Virus record (IMG/VR): IMGVR_UViG_3300037086_000458
Coordinates: 1 to 64,000 of that record
Source of the DNA: a virus
DNA: 64,000 bases
Reading direction: 5' to 3' (one strand)
The position numbers were made by a program, and so were the translations under genes. How positions within the stretch are numbered: position 1 is the first letter of the stretch; the number at the start of each line of letters is the position of its first letter. The notes below the pieces were generated by a model that was not told where the DNA came from, did no database searches, and saw nothing but the letters and a program-made list of their open reading frames with translations. Of the stretch, positions 49,960 through 60,621 are shown piece by piece.

Positions 49960-50625
49960 ATGACAACTATAGATGGTATCCCTTTTGAATGTATTAAGTG
50001 TGGCAGATGCTGCAAGTGGAAAGGGTATGTTTTTTTATCTAAGCCAGATGTAACGAGCATGGCTAATGCCCTTACTGATGAAGATGAAAATGAGTTTTTA
50101 GATCAATATACAAGGATGCTTGATAAGGGTAAATATCTTGTTTTAAAGGACAAGCCTGATTCAAGAGAGTGTATGTTTTTAGAAAATAATGAATGTTCCA
50201 TATATAAAATCAGACCAGAGCAATGTAAAATATTCCCTGTAAGTTATACGGAGGAATGCCCTGGTTTTATGATAAAAGGAGATGAACCTATGGATAAGAT
50301 GTCTGAAAAAGTAACAGGAGTACAAGAGAAATTGTCAACGGATAATTTTGAAAAAGCCGTTACAAATAATCTCTATGAAGATCTTAAGACTAACCTGAAG
50401 GCTGCTAATGTCGCTGCAAGAGCCATAGAAGGCGGAGTCAGTATGTTTTTTGATCAGAGTAGGATTAAAATATCAAGTTTAGATGATTTATTTGCTTTTA
50501 GCAGGGTAGACGATAAGCATATAGTCCATAAGTCTACACAAGATTTGTGGTCTATTGAATCGGATGATTCTGGGGAAGTTCATATAACAAGGCTTTTTGA
50601 ATCGGGTAAACCCATAAAAGGATAA
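49960..50625 (+). CDS. YkgJ-type metal-cluster protein
   Basis: The N-terminal half has the CxxCxxCC-type site of the YkgJ/FliB family: CIKCGRCCKW near residue 11, then RECMFLENNECSIYKIRPEQCKIFPVSY near residues 68-95. These cysteines bind iron-sulfur or zinc. The C-terminal half (about 120-221) is helical and unassigned. Phage homologues are of unknown role; it could be a metal cofactor donor or a modifying enzyme partner. It is five bases upstream of 50630. Confidence 0.75.
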   Translation: MTTIDGIPFECIKCGRCCKWKGYVFLSKPDVTSMANALTDEDENEFLDQYTRMLDKGKYLVLKDKPDSRECMFLENNECSIYKIRPEQCKIFPVSYTEECPGFMIKGDEPMDKMSEKVTGVQEKLSTDNFEKAVTNNLYEDLKTNLKAANVAARAIEGGVSMFFDQSRIKISSLDDLFAFSRVDDKHIVHKSTQDLWSIESDDSGEVHITRLFESGKPIKG

Positions 50626-50629
50626 AAAT

Positions 50630-51292
50630 ATGGCAAGAGAAAGATTAACAAACAGAATGGTAACAGCAGCTTCTGATCCTAAAAAGAAAAAGGAAAAAGA
50701 AGAAGGTGCCAGGAATTTGGATGGCTTTGAATTTGATAAATCCAAAGCAAAGATTCTTAAAGAATCCCTTCATAATATGAATGTTGCTCTGGGGACGCTT
50801 GTTTCAGCTATGAAGGAACTCGCCATACTGAGAGGTTCCGACATTACTCCTGACGGAAAAATTGGCGGGCGAGGATTTATTATGGAGTTCAAGGAAATTA
50901 AGAGCGTACTGAGCAGAGTCATTGAGGATCTGTCCAACGTTACAGATTCTATTGCTGATGAGCTTACTAACCCTAAATGGGGTCTTAAGGACAAAGAATT
51001 AAAGGTAGTAGAAAAAGAAAAAGAGGATGTGGAAGAAGAGAAAGAGGACGTTAAGGAAAATATTGCTGATAAAAAAATACAGCCAAGCGATACCCAGGAA
51101 ATTAAGAGAGATAATGATGAAGAAGGAAAAATATTTGAAGAAGTTATCGAAGATGATATTAAACCCGGGGATGTTAAAGATGCTTCTTTTTTAGATAGAT
51201 ATAAGGAGCTTTTAGGTAATAATGCAAAAGATAAAGTTGCAAGTGTGCTTAGCAAAAGAATATTAGCAAACATTTCTATTAAAGATAAATAA
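50630..51292 (+). CDS. Unrecognised charged protein, 220 aa
   Basis: A highly charged protein, rich in K/E, with coiled-coil-like segments (for example EKEKEDVEEEKEDVKENIADKK). It ends in a basic helix (LASVLSKRILANISIKDK-like). No family recognised. Its position before the 653-residue gene suggests a virion or scaffold protein. Confidence 0.5.
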   Translation: MARERLTNRMVTAASDPKKKKEKEEGARNLDGFEFDKSKAKILKESLHNMNVALGTLVSAMKELAILRGSDITPDGKIGGRGFIMEFKEIKSVLSRVIEDLSNVTDSIADELTNPKWGLKDKELKVVEKEKEDVEEEKEDVKENIADKKIQPSDTQEIKRDNDEEGKIFEEVIEDDIKPGDVKDASFLDRYKELLGNNAKDKVASVLSKRILANISIKDK

Positions 51293-51303
51293 AGGAGTAA
51301 AAA

Positions 51304-53265
51304 ATGGAACGCGAAAATAAGCCCGATATGATGGATTTCATGGGCGATAAAAATGCTTCAGCAATTAAGGTCCCTGATCTCGATTGGTTGGCACTTTCAG
51401 CAACTGATGTGAAGAATATTCCTGTGCCGCTTAATATTGAGATTGTACCCCAGCTTCAGGAGAATTGGAAGAGTTTTAATGACTCAAATCTAAATCTTAT
51501 AGCAAATACAATTAAATCTGAGGAGATTCCTTCTTCAGATAAAGTCACGCCAGAAACCATAAGAGATGTTGTGTATGCTGCTAAGAAAGATATGATGAAG
51601 GGTATTACTGGAAAAGCTTTGGCTCAAAAGTTAGCCTCAACATACCCAAAGAATCTTATTAAGGCAGCTGGAGAAGACCTGAAGAAGCTTGCCAATGAGC
51701 AAGGTCTCTTGGGTAATGTTTACATCGACCTTACTCCTTTTGACAGTTGTTCTGAAGCTGCTCGAGTTTTAGGTGCAGGTAAGATTAAGTTGGCCAGATA
51801 TGTTACTGGTAATCCACGCGGGCATATGTGCTCGTCTCATACTACAGGGTATTGCAAGGAACTCCGTAAAAATGTAGTTGCCTCTATGGAGTATTCAGAA
51901 GAGCTTCTTAAGAGTTATACGACACACCTTAGGATAGCAGGTATGATAGGGCCTAATGATGTTATAGATTCTAAGGATCTTCTTAGGACAGTTCTTCTAA
52001 GATCAGCGGAGGATAAGAAACCATCAGCTTTAGTAGATCCTACAGTGGATAAGTTTAGTTTTACAACAGTTGAAGCCGATTCAATGATGGATGATTTTAC
52101 AAATCTTCTAATTAAAGAGGCTTCACAAGTTGAAAAGAATCCTGAATTAACCCGTTTTATGGAAGTCAGACCTGTTCTGGCCTTTATCCAGGATGAAATG
52201 CTTAAAGGAAAAATAGGTGGTGATCTTAAAGAATCTATTAATCATAAATTTACCCCTGACATTATTGAGAAGTATTCTTCTGAGATTAAAAGGATAGCTT
52301 CACTACAAGGTTTATTGGGTAATGTTTATGTAGATATCTCCTACTATAAAGATGCGGATGATGCCATTAAAGCTATTAAGACAGCGGCAGTAAATCCTTC
52401 ATATCTTATTCAGAGTTATTCTAAGGGTAAATTTGATGATATCCTTAGAAAAGTTGCATTGAATACTGGATGTGAAATTCTTCCTAGAGATGGGAAGATC
52501 AGTAATAAAGTTGCAAGTAGCTACATAGATGATTTGCAATTCAATCAAAGGATTTCTTCCGATAAGGCTGATTATTCAAGAAGAAGAATTGAAGCAGGAG
52601 ATAATGTTTTAAGTGTTCTTAGGGATGTATTCCTGAATACTATTAGCTATACCCCCAGAACCCGTGAAGGTGGCGTAAAAGCTCATTTCTACCAAGAGCC
52701 TGCAAAAAAGTACGCACATAGGGACAAGCTTAAAGAAGCGGTTTATAAAGCAGTGGAGGCGGGTCTACCTATAGAAAGTATAGAGAATAAACTTATACAA
52801 CATATACCTACAGCAGAAGCTGTAAGTATTGTGAGAAATGTCATTGCTTCTGTTAAAGAAATAGATGCAAATGTACTTACTAAATGTGCCGTAGAGAAGT
52901 ATCAGTTTAGTCCTGATGTATCTCTTAAGAAAGCAAAAAAGTGTGATGATTGTATCATGTGCTCAACAGCTGGATGCACTAAGCATGGGTTAATTTTTGC
53001 TAAGGATAAGTCTAATAAGGAAGATAAGAAAGAGAATACAAAGCAAGACAAACCAAAAGCTAACATAGATACTAAGACTGAAAAAGTCCTTCTTGAAGAG
53101 AATCCTGATCTTACCCAAATGAATATTAGGAAGGAATTTGACATGCCTGATTATCTGGGTTCGAATATTAATGTTTCTTTGGAAAAAATGAGAGGTCAGA
53201 ATAAGCTTAGCATGGATATCAGTTTTAATACAGAAGGCTTAGACGACAATCTAAAAAATTTATAA
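51304..53265 (+). CDS. Unrecognised virion-type protein with internal duplication, 653 aa
   Basis: Two internal copies share QGLLGNVY(I/V)D: about residues 133-160 (GLLGNVYIDLTPFDSCSEAARVL) and about 338-365 (GLLGNVYVDISYYKDADDAIKAI). Each is preceded by a helical AxKIxxxA-type segment. A CDDCIMCSTAGCTKHG cysteine cluster lies near residue 552. The C-terminal tail is charged. AAAGGAG precedes the ATG. Function is not known; a minor head or portal-associated protein is likely from its place before the terminase gene. Confidence 0.55.
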   Translation: MERENKPDMMDFMGDKNASAIKVPDLDWLALSATDVKNIPVPLNIEIVPQLQENWKSFNDSNLNLIANTIKSEEIPSSDKVTPETIRDVVYAAKKDMMKGITGKALAQKLASTYPKNLIKAAGEDLKKLANEQGLLGNVYIDLTPFDSCSEAARVLGAGKIKLARYVTGNPRGHMCSSHTTGYCKELRKNVVASMEYSEELLKSYTTHLRIAGMIGPNDVIDSKDLLRTVLLRSAEDKKPSALVDPTVDKFSFTTVEADSMMDDFTNLLIKEASQVEKNPELTRFMEVRPVLAFIQDEMLKGKIGGDLKESINHKFTPDIIEKYSSEIKRIASLQGLLGNVYVDISYYKDADDAIKAIKTAAVNPSYLIQSYSKGKFDDILRKVALNTGCEILPRDGKISNKVASSYIDDLQFNQRISSDKADYSRRRIEAGDNVLSVLRDVFLNTISYTPRTREGGVKAHFYQEPAKKYAHRDKLKEAVYKAVEAGLPIESIENKLIQHIPTAEAVSIVRNVIASVKEIDANVLTKCAVEKYQFSPDVSLKKAKKCDDCIMCSTAGCTKHGLIFAKDKSNKEDKKENTKQDKPKANIDTKTEKVLLEENPDLTQMNIRKEFDMPDYLGSNINVSLEKMRGQNKLSMDISFNTEGLDDNLKNL

Positions 53266-53283
53266 TATTAAATTGGAGATAAA

Positions 53284-54198
53284 ATGGAAGATAATATGAA
53301 AGATGGCGATGAGGATGATGGTGATGTGGGTGTTGGTGTAAATATTAATATTGAAGATATCCTGGTTGATCCATCTCTTGAAAAAGAGATTAGGGAGATT
53401 GAAAGTAGGTATATTGAAAGGGACATTATTAATCCTCCTAAGCAAAATATTATAAAAGATGTCCTTAGTAACTATAATGCAGATATAGGTCTGGATGAAT
53501 TGGATAACTTTGAGGATATTGAAAATAAGGGTATTGATAGGAATATTATTAATCCACCTAGACAAATTTCAGAAACCCCTACCCCATCTATTACTATAAA
53601 AGATATTCTAAAAGGACCTAAGATAGATGTAAAGCAAGAGATGGTAAAGATGGTACAGGATCAGGAAAAGATACCTATTCCTATTGAACATCCTATAGTA
53701 AATGATCCAAGTGAGATACTTGAAGGGACTATTAATCCTGCTGAGATAATACAGCAATTAATAGCAGACCCATTAAAAAATGACGCATTATACGCTATTA
53801 TAAGAAAAGAAGATTCTACTAACAATTTATTAGTACAGGTAATGAAGGAGATAGCTGAAGAGTTATCATATTTAAAAGCATATAGAAAAGTTCATTTTCT
53901 TGCAAATGAAGATGTCTCTGAAGTATCCGTTAAAAGAGTAAAATCATTAAAGATGTTAGTGGAAACTATTATAGAAAAAGAGAAGCTACAAAACGTATCG
54001 TTTGACGGTAAAATAGATTTTAGTGGTGAGAAATTCGAAAAAGTCATGGAATTTATTCTTACCACCGTTAAAGAAACTTTTGAAAAAGTCGGGATACCAG
54101 AACAGTTTAATGATATCTTTTTCATACAATTAGCTCAAAATCTTGAGGGTTTTGAGAAGAAAGTAGAAAAGATTTATTACGGGACACAGAAAAAATAA
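53284..54198 (+). CDS. Protein upstream of terminase, possible small-subunit or connector partner, 304 aa
   Basis: An acidic N-terminus contains two copies of a short repeat, RDIINPP(K/R)Q near residues 45 and 80. Helical segments follow, ending MEFILTTVKETFEKVG. The stop is TAATG-coupled to the terminase large subunit. Small terminase subunits are usually encoded there, but no helix-turn-helix or diagnostic motif is seen, so the role is inferred from position only. Confidence 0.4.
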   Translation: MEDNMKDGDEDDGDVGVGVNINIEDILVDPSLEKEIREIESRYIERDIINPPKQNIIKDVLSNYNADIGLDELDNFEDIENKGIDRNIINPPRQISETPTPSITIKDILKGPKIDVKQEMVKMVQDQEKIPIPIEHPIVNDPSEILEGTINPAEIIQQLIADPLKNDALYAIIRKEDSTNNLLVQVMKEIAEELSYLKAYRKVHFLANEDVSEVSVKRVKSLKMLVETIIEKEKLQNVSFDGKIDFSGEKFEKVMEFILTTVKETFEKVGIPEQFNDIFFIQLAQNLEGFEKKVEKIYYGTQKK

Positions 54199-56081
54199 TG
54201 ACTATTTCAAATATCTGTACTAACTTCATAAAGAGCAAAACTAGCTCCAAAGCTGCTGCTGAAAAGGATATAATTGAGTTTTGTTCCGCAGAGTGGGGTC
54301 TTGGGTTAGGTACGGTTACTGGAACTCCCCCTCTTTATCCTGCTCAGAAATTTATTTTAAAATGTTATTATGGATTGGAATTAGATGGTAGTAGTAATAG
54401 AAATATTATAATAAATGATCAATTTAATGAAACTGAGAGATATCGTTTTAATGAAATTGAATATGCAAAATATCTGTTTGATGAAGGTAGGATAAATAAA
54501 CCCCTTATAGATCATGCATTTGATCATATAGTTTTAGTAGTTGGAAGAAGGGGCGGAAAAACCTCTTTAACTTCTTGTATAATAGCATATGAAGCATATA
54601 AACTTTTATCGAGATACAGCCCCCAAGAATATTTTGGTATAATGCCAGAGGATGATATAAGACTTACCTGCGTTTCTACAAGTAAAGAAACAGCCTCTGA
54701 GTTGTTTAATAAAGTTACGGGTCATTTAGACAGATCTGAATTTTTTAGAAGATATAGATTAGAGTCTACAAAACAATCTATGTATCTTCAGACCCAAAGA
54801 GATATAGAAAAATATGGTAGAGGTAAAAGAGCCACTATATCAATACATGTGGCTCCTTGTAGCGCAAAAGGTGTTCGTGGTCATGGATCTATAGTTATAG
54901 GTTTGGATGAAATGGCCCATTTTTTTGAAGATGAAAAAGCTAAGGGTTTAGTTACTGGTAGTGATAAAAATGATAGGTCAATATACAATGCTATAACTCC
55001 TGGTGTAGCTAAATTTAAAAGTGCTATCGATAATGTTTTTTGTGGCAAGATTATATGTATATCTTCCCCAAGTATTAAATCAGGAAAGTTTTATGAAGAA
55101 TATGAAAGGTCGTTTAAATCCGATGTAAATGATCTGCTTATGATCCAGGCTCCTTCTTGGGAACTTGATCCAAATATGTCATCGGAGTATTTAAGAAGTA
55201 AATTCAGGGAAAATCCAATAGTTTTCAGATGTGAGCACGGTGCAGCATTTGATGATAGGTTAAAAGGTTGGATAGAAGATCCTGAAGTAGTTCGTCAAAA
55301 TATTGTACCTGGGTTAAGGTATAAGGATAGATCTTCTGAGCGTATTGCCCATTTTATGGGGATAGATATTGGTTTAAAAAATGATGGTACTGCAATAGTA
55401 ATATGTCATAGTGTCCAGGAGATAGTAGGGGGTATTAGACAGAATCTACTAGAGATAGATGCCGCTGAAGTGCGATATGCATCATTGGAAAATAAATCTC
55501 ATTTTGTACCAGATGAAATGGCTGATTGGATAGCAGGATTTACACAGAAGTTCTATATAATTAAAGGATTGATGGACCAATGGTATGGAATGGCTATCGT
55601 ACCACTTTTGGAGGGAAAAGGATTAAAGCAATTCGAATATAGAGAATTTAATGAAAATACAAATTCAACAGTGTTTCAAAATTTGTTAACACATTTTATT
55701 TCTCAGACGATAAGATTCCCTGATGTTGATAAGGTAATGTCTAATAAAGTTGGAGATACAGAATTAATTGCTGAAATATTATCGTTACAAGCGCATCAAA
55801 AATCAAAATACATAATAGCTGTTGCAGCTCCAGAACGTGATGGGGCACACGACGACTTAAGCAGCGCATTATCAAGAGCTGTTTTGTTGGCGTCAGATTA
55901 TAAAAATAAAGGATATGGAATTAAATTTGCAAATGTAGGAACTACTCAAGCTAAATCATTTGGATTGTCCAGGCATAAAGAATTAATGAAAATGTCTTTG
56001 AATAGACCGTCCAGGGGATCAATGTCCGCAAGAGACATGTTTAGTCGATCAGTTTATAGTTCAAATATGCGAACAAGATAG
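54198..56081 (+). CDS. terL: Terminase large subunit
   Basis: The DNA-packaging motor. Walker A is VVGRRGGKTS (about residues 114-123), Walker B VIGLDEMAHF near residue 233, and the coupling motif region follows. The nuclease domain begins MGIDIGLKNDGTA near residue 390 (first Asp), with a second acidic cluster HDDLSSALSRA near residue 553. The length of 627 is normal for a phage of this size. It directs packaging; cos or headful cannot be decided here. Confidence 0.93.
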   Translation: MTISNICTNFIKSKTSSKAAAEKDIIEFCSAEWGLGLGTVTGTPPLYPAQKFILKCYYGLELDGSSNRNIIINDQFNETERYRFNEIEYAKYLFDEGRINKPLIDHAFDHIVLVVGRRGGKTSLTSCIIAYEAYKLLSRYSPQEYFGIMPEDDIRLTCVSTSKETASELFNKVTGHLDRSEFFRRYRLESTKQSMYLQTQRDIEKYGRGKRATISIHVAPCSAKGVRGHGSIVIGLDEMAHFFEDEKAKGLVTGSDKNDRSIYNAITPGVAKFKSAIDNVFCGKIICISSPSIKSGKFYEEYERSFKSDVNDLLMIQAPSWELDPNMSSEYLRSKFRENPIVFRCEHGAAFDDRLKGWIEDPEVVRQNIVPGLRYKDRSSERIAHFMGIDIGLKNDGTAIVICHSVQEIVGGIRQNLLEIDAAEVRYASLENKSHFVPDEMADWIAGFTQKFYIIKGLMDQWYGMAIVPLLEGKGLKQFEYREFNENTNSTVFQNLLTHFISQTIRFPDVDKVMSNKVGDTELIAEILSLQAHQKSKYIIAVAAPERDGAHDDLSSALSRAVLLASDYKNKGYGIKFANVGTTQAKSFGLSRHKELMKMSLNRPSRGSMSARDMFSRSVYSSNMRTR

Positions 56082-56090
56082 GAATAAAAA

Positions 56091-59000
56091 ATGGCAATTA
56101 TACCTTTCCATGGACAATGGTACTCTGATGTAATCATTTATGATGAACGTAAAAAATATTTTTACATGTGGGCCCGTAAGAATAAGCCTCTCTTAGATGA
56201 TGAAATCAGAAACATGAATCTGGCTATTGTGGATCAGATTAGAAGATCCATGCAGAAAACTTTTGGTGAAGTCGGATCTCCTACAGAACCATACTCCAAT
56301 AGTTCTGCTGTAGGTGTTAATAGCGCTTTTAAGATATTGTCGGCTTCACCAGCTAATGGGGGGTCTGGGGACATAGCAGATAATTTTTTGATTACTGGTG
56401 GTGGAAATATAGAGAACCCAGCAGTATTGTTTGCAAAAGGTTTTTATGTTTTCCTCTCAGGAAATATAGAATATAATCAACAAAATGATATTGGGAAAGG
56501 TTTAACTGATGATGGGTTTACTGAGACTCCGATCCCAGATTTAATTTATTCCCCTCCAGGTATCAATAGAGTCGATATAGTCTATATCGATCTTCATTTT
56601 TCTGAAGTTTCTGCGGTACAAGGCCTCAATCAAAGTGAATACCAGGATTTAAATCTCAAGAATCCTATCGTAGGTACTGAAACAGCAAATAGAGCAAGAG
56701 CTGTTTTTGATGTACGTGTATGGGAAAATTGGAGATTTACTAATCTTAACGGTACCCCAAGAAGTCCAAGCCAGATATCTAATTTAAGAATAAGTGAAGA
56801 TATTTTTAATAGTAGTGATTTTCTTGGTTCAATAGATACGGAGATGATGTCTGATCCAAACCCTATAAATAAACATTATAGGATACCAATAGCTATACTC
56901 TATCGCAGAGGTGGCGTACATGAAATATATGATACGGATATTGTTAATTTATTAGACCTTTATAATAAAAGGATACTTAGTCTTCAGGAGCTAACTTATA
57001 GAGTAAATCATGGTGGGTATACTCAGGCTGATGTTGATGAACTTAACCTCATGAATACCTATGCTGGGTTTACTGGTTTAATGACTCCAAGATTCCCTTA
57101 TGCAATAGTTGATGAAAGTGCCGGTGCTACCGGAGCAAACCAGGGTTTAGATACAGAGGCTTTTAATTCTAATTCTGTTACTCCTCGAGTCCTTGATAAT
57201 GAAGGTAAGTTCCAAGTACAGGCTTTATATGTCGGGGATCAGGATCAAAGTAATTTACCCGCAACAGGACCTAACGACTTAAATGATGGGGAGCTTTTAG
57301 CAGAAGATATCTCTGCACAGTCTATTTATGTTGGTTATGATGTAGGAGTACCTGGAGCCCGGGAATATACTGACAGAATAAATGTAAATATGCAAGGGAT
57401 GACCGGGGGATCAGGTGTAGAAATTATTAATGAAACGGGCGAAACAGGAACTGCGTGCGTCAACATTCTTACCAATGATAATTCTATTACCGTAGACTAT
57501 AAAGGTAGGTTAGGTTTAAATACAGATATTCCTGGAGTGACCGGCCCTGATAGTGTCTGGGATACGGAAAGATTTACAGGAACTTTTGATGCAGTAAATA
57601 TAGTCGAAGACATAAATGATTCTGAAATAATCAGGGAACATCTGTTTGTAGAAAAAGACACCTATATAAAACGGGATACTTATGGCCCTACATGGAAAAT
57701 CCCTGGAGTGATAGATAGAGATAATCCTGCTTTATTTGGGTTTACAGGCATGCCACGGGAAGGTGTCACAGGATCCCCTGCAAGTCTTCAGGTGGTCCCC
57801 GGGATAGCCGTAAGAGGCGTTACTGGAAGCCTGAGAGGGTACACAGGTACTTACGGGTTCTATGATATCTATGATGCTGATGGCGAGCGTGTAGCCACTA
57901 TAGGAAGCAAAGGGGACAATTTTGATAGACAAGTCCTATCATTGTATGGAACTTCTGAAAGAAGCCTTTATATATCTTCTGTAGATTTTTTGCACTTGCC
58001 TGATAATTATGTTGGTACGGAATTAACCAGCGGGGACCATGTAACATATACAATTACTCTTTTAAGTGGGAATATTACCAAACGGGTAACTCTGACCAAT
58101 GGTGGATATAGCGGATTATTTGAAGTAGCTGATAATATTAATAGTAATAGTCCGACAGGGGCTGGTTTTAACAGGACTTTTAGTTATCAGTATGCTGTTA
58201 CACAGGAATTTGGGGACACTGGTCCAATAACTTACATAACAAAAACCGGTGAAGCTTTTGGAGCTGCTTTAAATTATGAAGATCCAGCTGATGGTTTGTT
58301 TTTAAGACTCCTTGTAAAATCCATGCCTGAGATAAATCTCCCTGTAGATCAGGTTGTGTTGAGTATAAATAGAAGCGGATATTCCCCCGATCTCTCTGTA
58401 GATTTTATCAGATCAGGTGCTTACGGGTCTTCCACATACGGAGGGGATGTATTAGATCTTCGTTTCTTAAAATTTGATTTAGGTGAAGCAGCTGATGCTT
58501 TTATGTTTAATGGGGATGTTTATTTTAATGGTGGAGGATTGCTCAATAAAGTTACTTTCAGTCCTATAGCCATATTCAGAGATGACGTTTATATTTATGG
58601 AAAATTGTCAGCAGATCGATTATTGATACAGCTTGCTCAATTTACTAATCTTACAGTTGATAGAGATGCTCAAATATCAGAATACTTGAGTGTTTTAGAT
58701 GGTGTTGCTGTAGGATTTGGACCCTATGCTATTAATGGGTTAAATCAACTTTCATTGATGTTGGGTTCAGAGTATGGAACCAGGTATGACCTTAAGATGC
58801 TTATCAATGGCGGGATACAAGCTAATAATATTAATCTTAGGCAGAGCGGTAGTTCTGATTATATAGATTTTGGAGTTAATTGGGAATTGACCCGGTCCAG
58901 GCTTACAGCAGAAGCTCTCGTTTATGTTTTAATGAATGGATCTGTTGATCCTAATTATCCTTTTGGTCTTCATATAATTGATAGACGTGGTTCCCCTGAT

Positions 59001-60263
59001 CCATATGGGTTGTTTGTTTTTGATGGTAGCGATGGATCGGGTAATCCTTTTAATGTACAAATGTGGATAAAGGGAGGATTACAAGTAGGTGATCCTACTG
59101 ATCCTAATAGTACTGGAGCTATTTTAGCAAAAAGACTTACTTTAGGTTTGGCTGCGTCTGCTGTAGATGAGCAGTATATATTATCTCTTAAAACCGGGCC
59201 AGCTTTTATAGATAGTCTCACTGTAAATAGCTTACAATTTAATGCTAATAATCCTTCAAGTGGCGCGATATTTACTAATCCTCAGAATATCATAGTTGTT
59301 AAACCTACTACGGGTGATGTTACTTTTAATAAGAATGACGGGATTACTCGCAGGAAAGAGTTCTCATTTGATACATTTACAGACCCTCCTGCTATAATGA
59401 ATAATACTTTAAGTGGGGGTGGTTCTTCAGATTATGATACTTTAAGTAGCGAAGGAACAGCTGTCTGGGCTAATGACACTTTGAGTTTTACTAAGCAGTT
59501 AATTGAAGACATGACTGCAACAGCAGGTAGAAATGATGATACTATTATAACAACCGATTTTAATGTTCAATCTTTTTCTTTTTACAAAAAATGGGAATAT
59601 TATAGAAATAATTTCAGTAGAATTATCATAGCTAATTTAGGAGTTTTAAAGATAACCTGGGTAGGTTATGATAATGTTCCAGCAGGATCAGGTCCTTCTA
59701 CAGATCAAGATATTGCTATATCTGATTTAATTAATGCCGGAGGTATTAAAGGATATCAATTTAGCTCGTCTCTGTTTAAATCTGATCCAAGTGGAAACAA
59801 TGTATTTGATTGGCAGAGTCCTACTAATAATTTTGTAACTACTTTAAGGGCATCTTTTAATAATAATAATTATGTTAATTCCATTCTTTATAATCTTACT
59901 AAAATGATGGAAATATTTATACCAATATCTTCTTGGAGTGTGAGAGAAATTAAACAAGTTACACCGGGAATAGGGACTTACTATGAAAGAGTGTTCTATT
60001 ATCCATATGCAAATAGTATACTAAATTTTAATGTCCTAAATTTTGATCAGCAATATCCTGCCACACCTGACAAGGTGTGGCAAGCAGCACTATATCCTCG
60101 AATAATTCAGCAGAAGATGTATAGCGTGGATACACAGAATCAGAATGTTAGTAGCGCATATAAGATTTATGAGGCATTGTGGAATGTTGATGTTGTAGTA
60201 TATCCTGTAAATAGCGGGACGTGTAATAACTTGGTAGGGGATCTGTTGATTTCTTATATGTAA
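56091..60263 (+). CDS. Large virion structural protein (tail fibre or baseplate), 1390 aa
   Basis: The N-terminus (MAIIPFHGQWYSDVIIYDERKKYFYMW) and the segment VDIVYIDLHFSEVSAVQG...LKNPIVGTETANRARAVFDVRVWENW (about 160-215) match large phage baseplate or tail-fibre attachment proteins. The remainder is beta-rich with many GxTGx stretches and surface-like loops. There is no transmembrane segment or catalytic motif. It is the first gene after the terminase. It may form the host-recognition apparatus. Confidence 0.65.
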   Translation: MAIIPFHGQWYSDVIIYDERKKYFYMWARKNKPLLDDEIRNMNLAIVDQIRRSMQKTFGEVGSPTEPYSNSSAVGVNSAFKILSASPANGGSGDIADNFLITGGGNIENPAVLFAKGFYVFLSGNIEYNQQNDIGKGLTDDGFTETPIPDLIYSPPGINRVDIVYIDLHFSEVSAVQGLNQSEYQDLNLKNPIVGTETANRARAVFDVRVWENWRFTNLNGTPRSPSQISNLRISEDIFNSSDFLGSIDTEMMSDPNPINKHYRIPIAILYRRGGVHEIYDTDIVNLLDLYNKRILSLQELTYRVNHGGYTQADVDELNLMNTYAGFTGLMTPRFPYAIVDESAGATGANQGLDTEAFNSNSVTPRVLDNEGKFQVQALYVGDQDQSNLPATGPNDLNDGELLAEDISAQSIYVGYDVGVPGAREYTDRINVNMQGMTGGSGVEIINETGETGTACVNILTNDNSITVDYKGRLGLNTDIPGVTGPDSVWDTERFTGTFDAVNIVEDINDSEIIREHLFVEKDTYIKRDTYGPTWKIPGVIDRDNPALFGFTGMPREGVTGSPASLQVVPGIAVRGVTGSLRGYTGTYGFYDIYDADGERVATIGSKGDNFDRQVLSLYGTSERSLYISSVDFLHLPDNYVGTELTSGDHVTYTITLLSGNITKRVTLTNGGYSGLFEVADNINSNSPTGAGFNRTFSYQYAVTQEFGDTGPITYITKTGEAFGAALNYEDPADGLFLRLLVKSMPEINLPVDQVVLSINRSGYSPDLSVDFIRSGAYGSSTYGGDVLDLRFLKFDLGEAADAFMFNGDVYFNGGGLLNKVTFSPIAIFRDDVYIYGKLSADRLLIQLAQFTNLTVDRDAQISEYLSVLDGVAVGFGPYAINGLNQLSLMLGSEYGTRYDLKMLINGGIQANNINLRQSGSSDYIDFGVNWELTRSRLTAEALVYVLMNGSVDPNYPFGLHIIDRRGSPDPYGLFVFDGSDGSGNPFNVQMWIKGGLQVGDPTDPNSTGAILAKRLTLGLAASAVDEQYILSLKTGPAFIDSLTVNSLQFNANNPSSGAIFTNPQNIIVVKPTTGDVTFNKNDGITRRKEFSFDTFTDPPAIMNNTLSGGGSSDYDTLSSEGTAVWANDTLSFTKQLIEDMTATAGRNDDTIITTDFNVQSFSFYKKWEYYRNNFSRIIIANLGVLKITWVGYDNVPAGSGPSTDQDIAISDLINAGGIKGYQFSSSLFKSDPSGNNVFDWQSPTNNFVTTLRASFNNNNYVNSILYNLTKMMEIFIPISSWSVREIKQVTPGIGTYYERVFYYPYANSILNFNVLNFDQQYPATPDKVWQAALYPRIIQQKMYSVDTQNQNVSSAYKIYEALWNVDVVVYPVNSGTCNNLVGDLLISYM

Positions 60264-60266
60264 GAG

Positions 60267-60299
60267 AAAAGGGATGGTTTTTAAATTCATCCCTTTTTT
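60267..60299 (+). terminator. Rho-independent terminator between converging genes
   Basis: A 10-bp stem AAAAGGGATG (60267-60276) pairs with CATCCCTTTT (60288-60297), followed by T's. The 1390-residue gene ends at 60263 and the leftward gene at 60305 ends next to it, so it may serve both strands (the minus tail CTTTTC is weaker). Confidence 0.75.
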
Positions 60300-60304
60300 G
60301 GTAA

Positions 60305-60607
60305 TTATATACTTGATTTTATGTTCTTCTGTATAATACGACAACTTTTCAATCTCTGATATTCACGTTCAAGTTCCAGCCCCACAGCTTTAAGCTCTTT
60401 ATTGAATCTTTTTGAATCCATTTTGCTCACTATTCGTTTATATAATTTATCTAATGGTTTGTAAGAATCAAGTCCAGAAGCAAGAAATTTTTTATGGAAT
60501 TCTTCCGAATCAATTCTATCACAAATACGTTCATATAATTCATCAGCTGGAATTAGGAAGTGTCCTACTTGAATCATTGTTTTTTTAATCATTACCTTTT
60601 TTGTCAT
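60305..60607 (-). CDS. Unrecognised basic helical protein, 100 aa
   Basis: The sequence has two related helical segments (YERICDRIDSEEFHKKFLASGLD and YKRIVSKMDSKRFNKELKAVGLE), so it appears internally duplicated. An AGGAAA site lies upstream of the ATG. It is one of only two leftward genes in the right half. Family not recognised. Confidence 0.5.
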   Translation of the reverse strand: MTKKVMIKKTMIQVGHFLIPADELYERICDRIDSEEFHKKFLASGLDSYKPLDKLYKRIVSKMDSKRFNKELKAVGLELEREYQRLKSCRIIQKNIKSSI

Positions 60608-60621
60608 GTTTTCCTCTGTTT

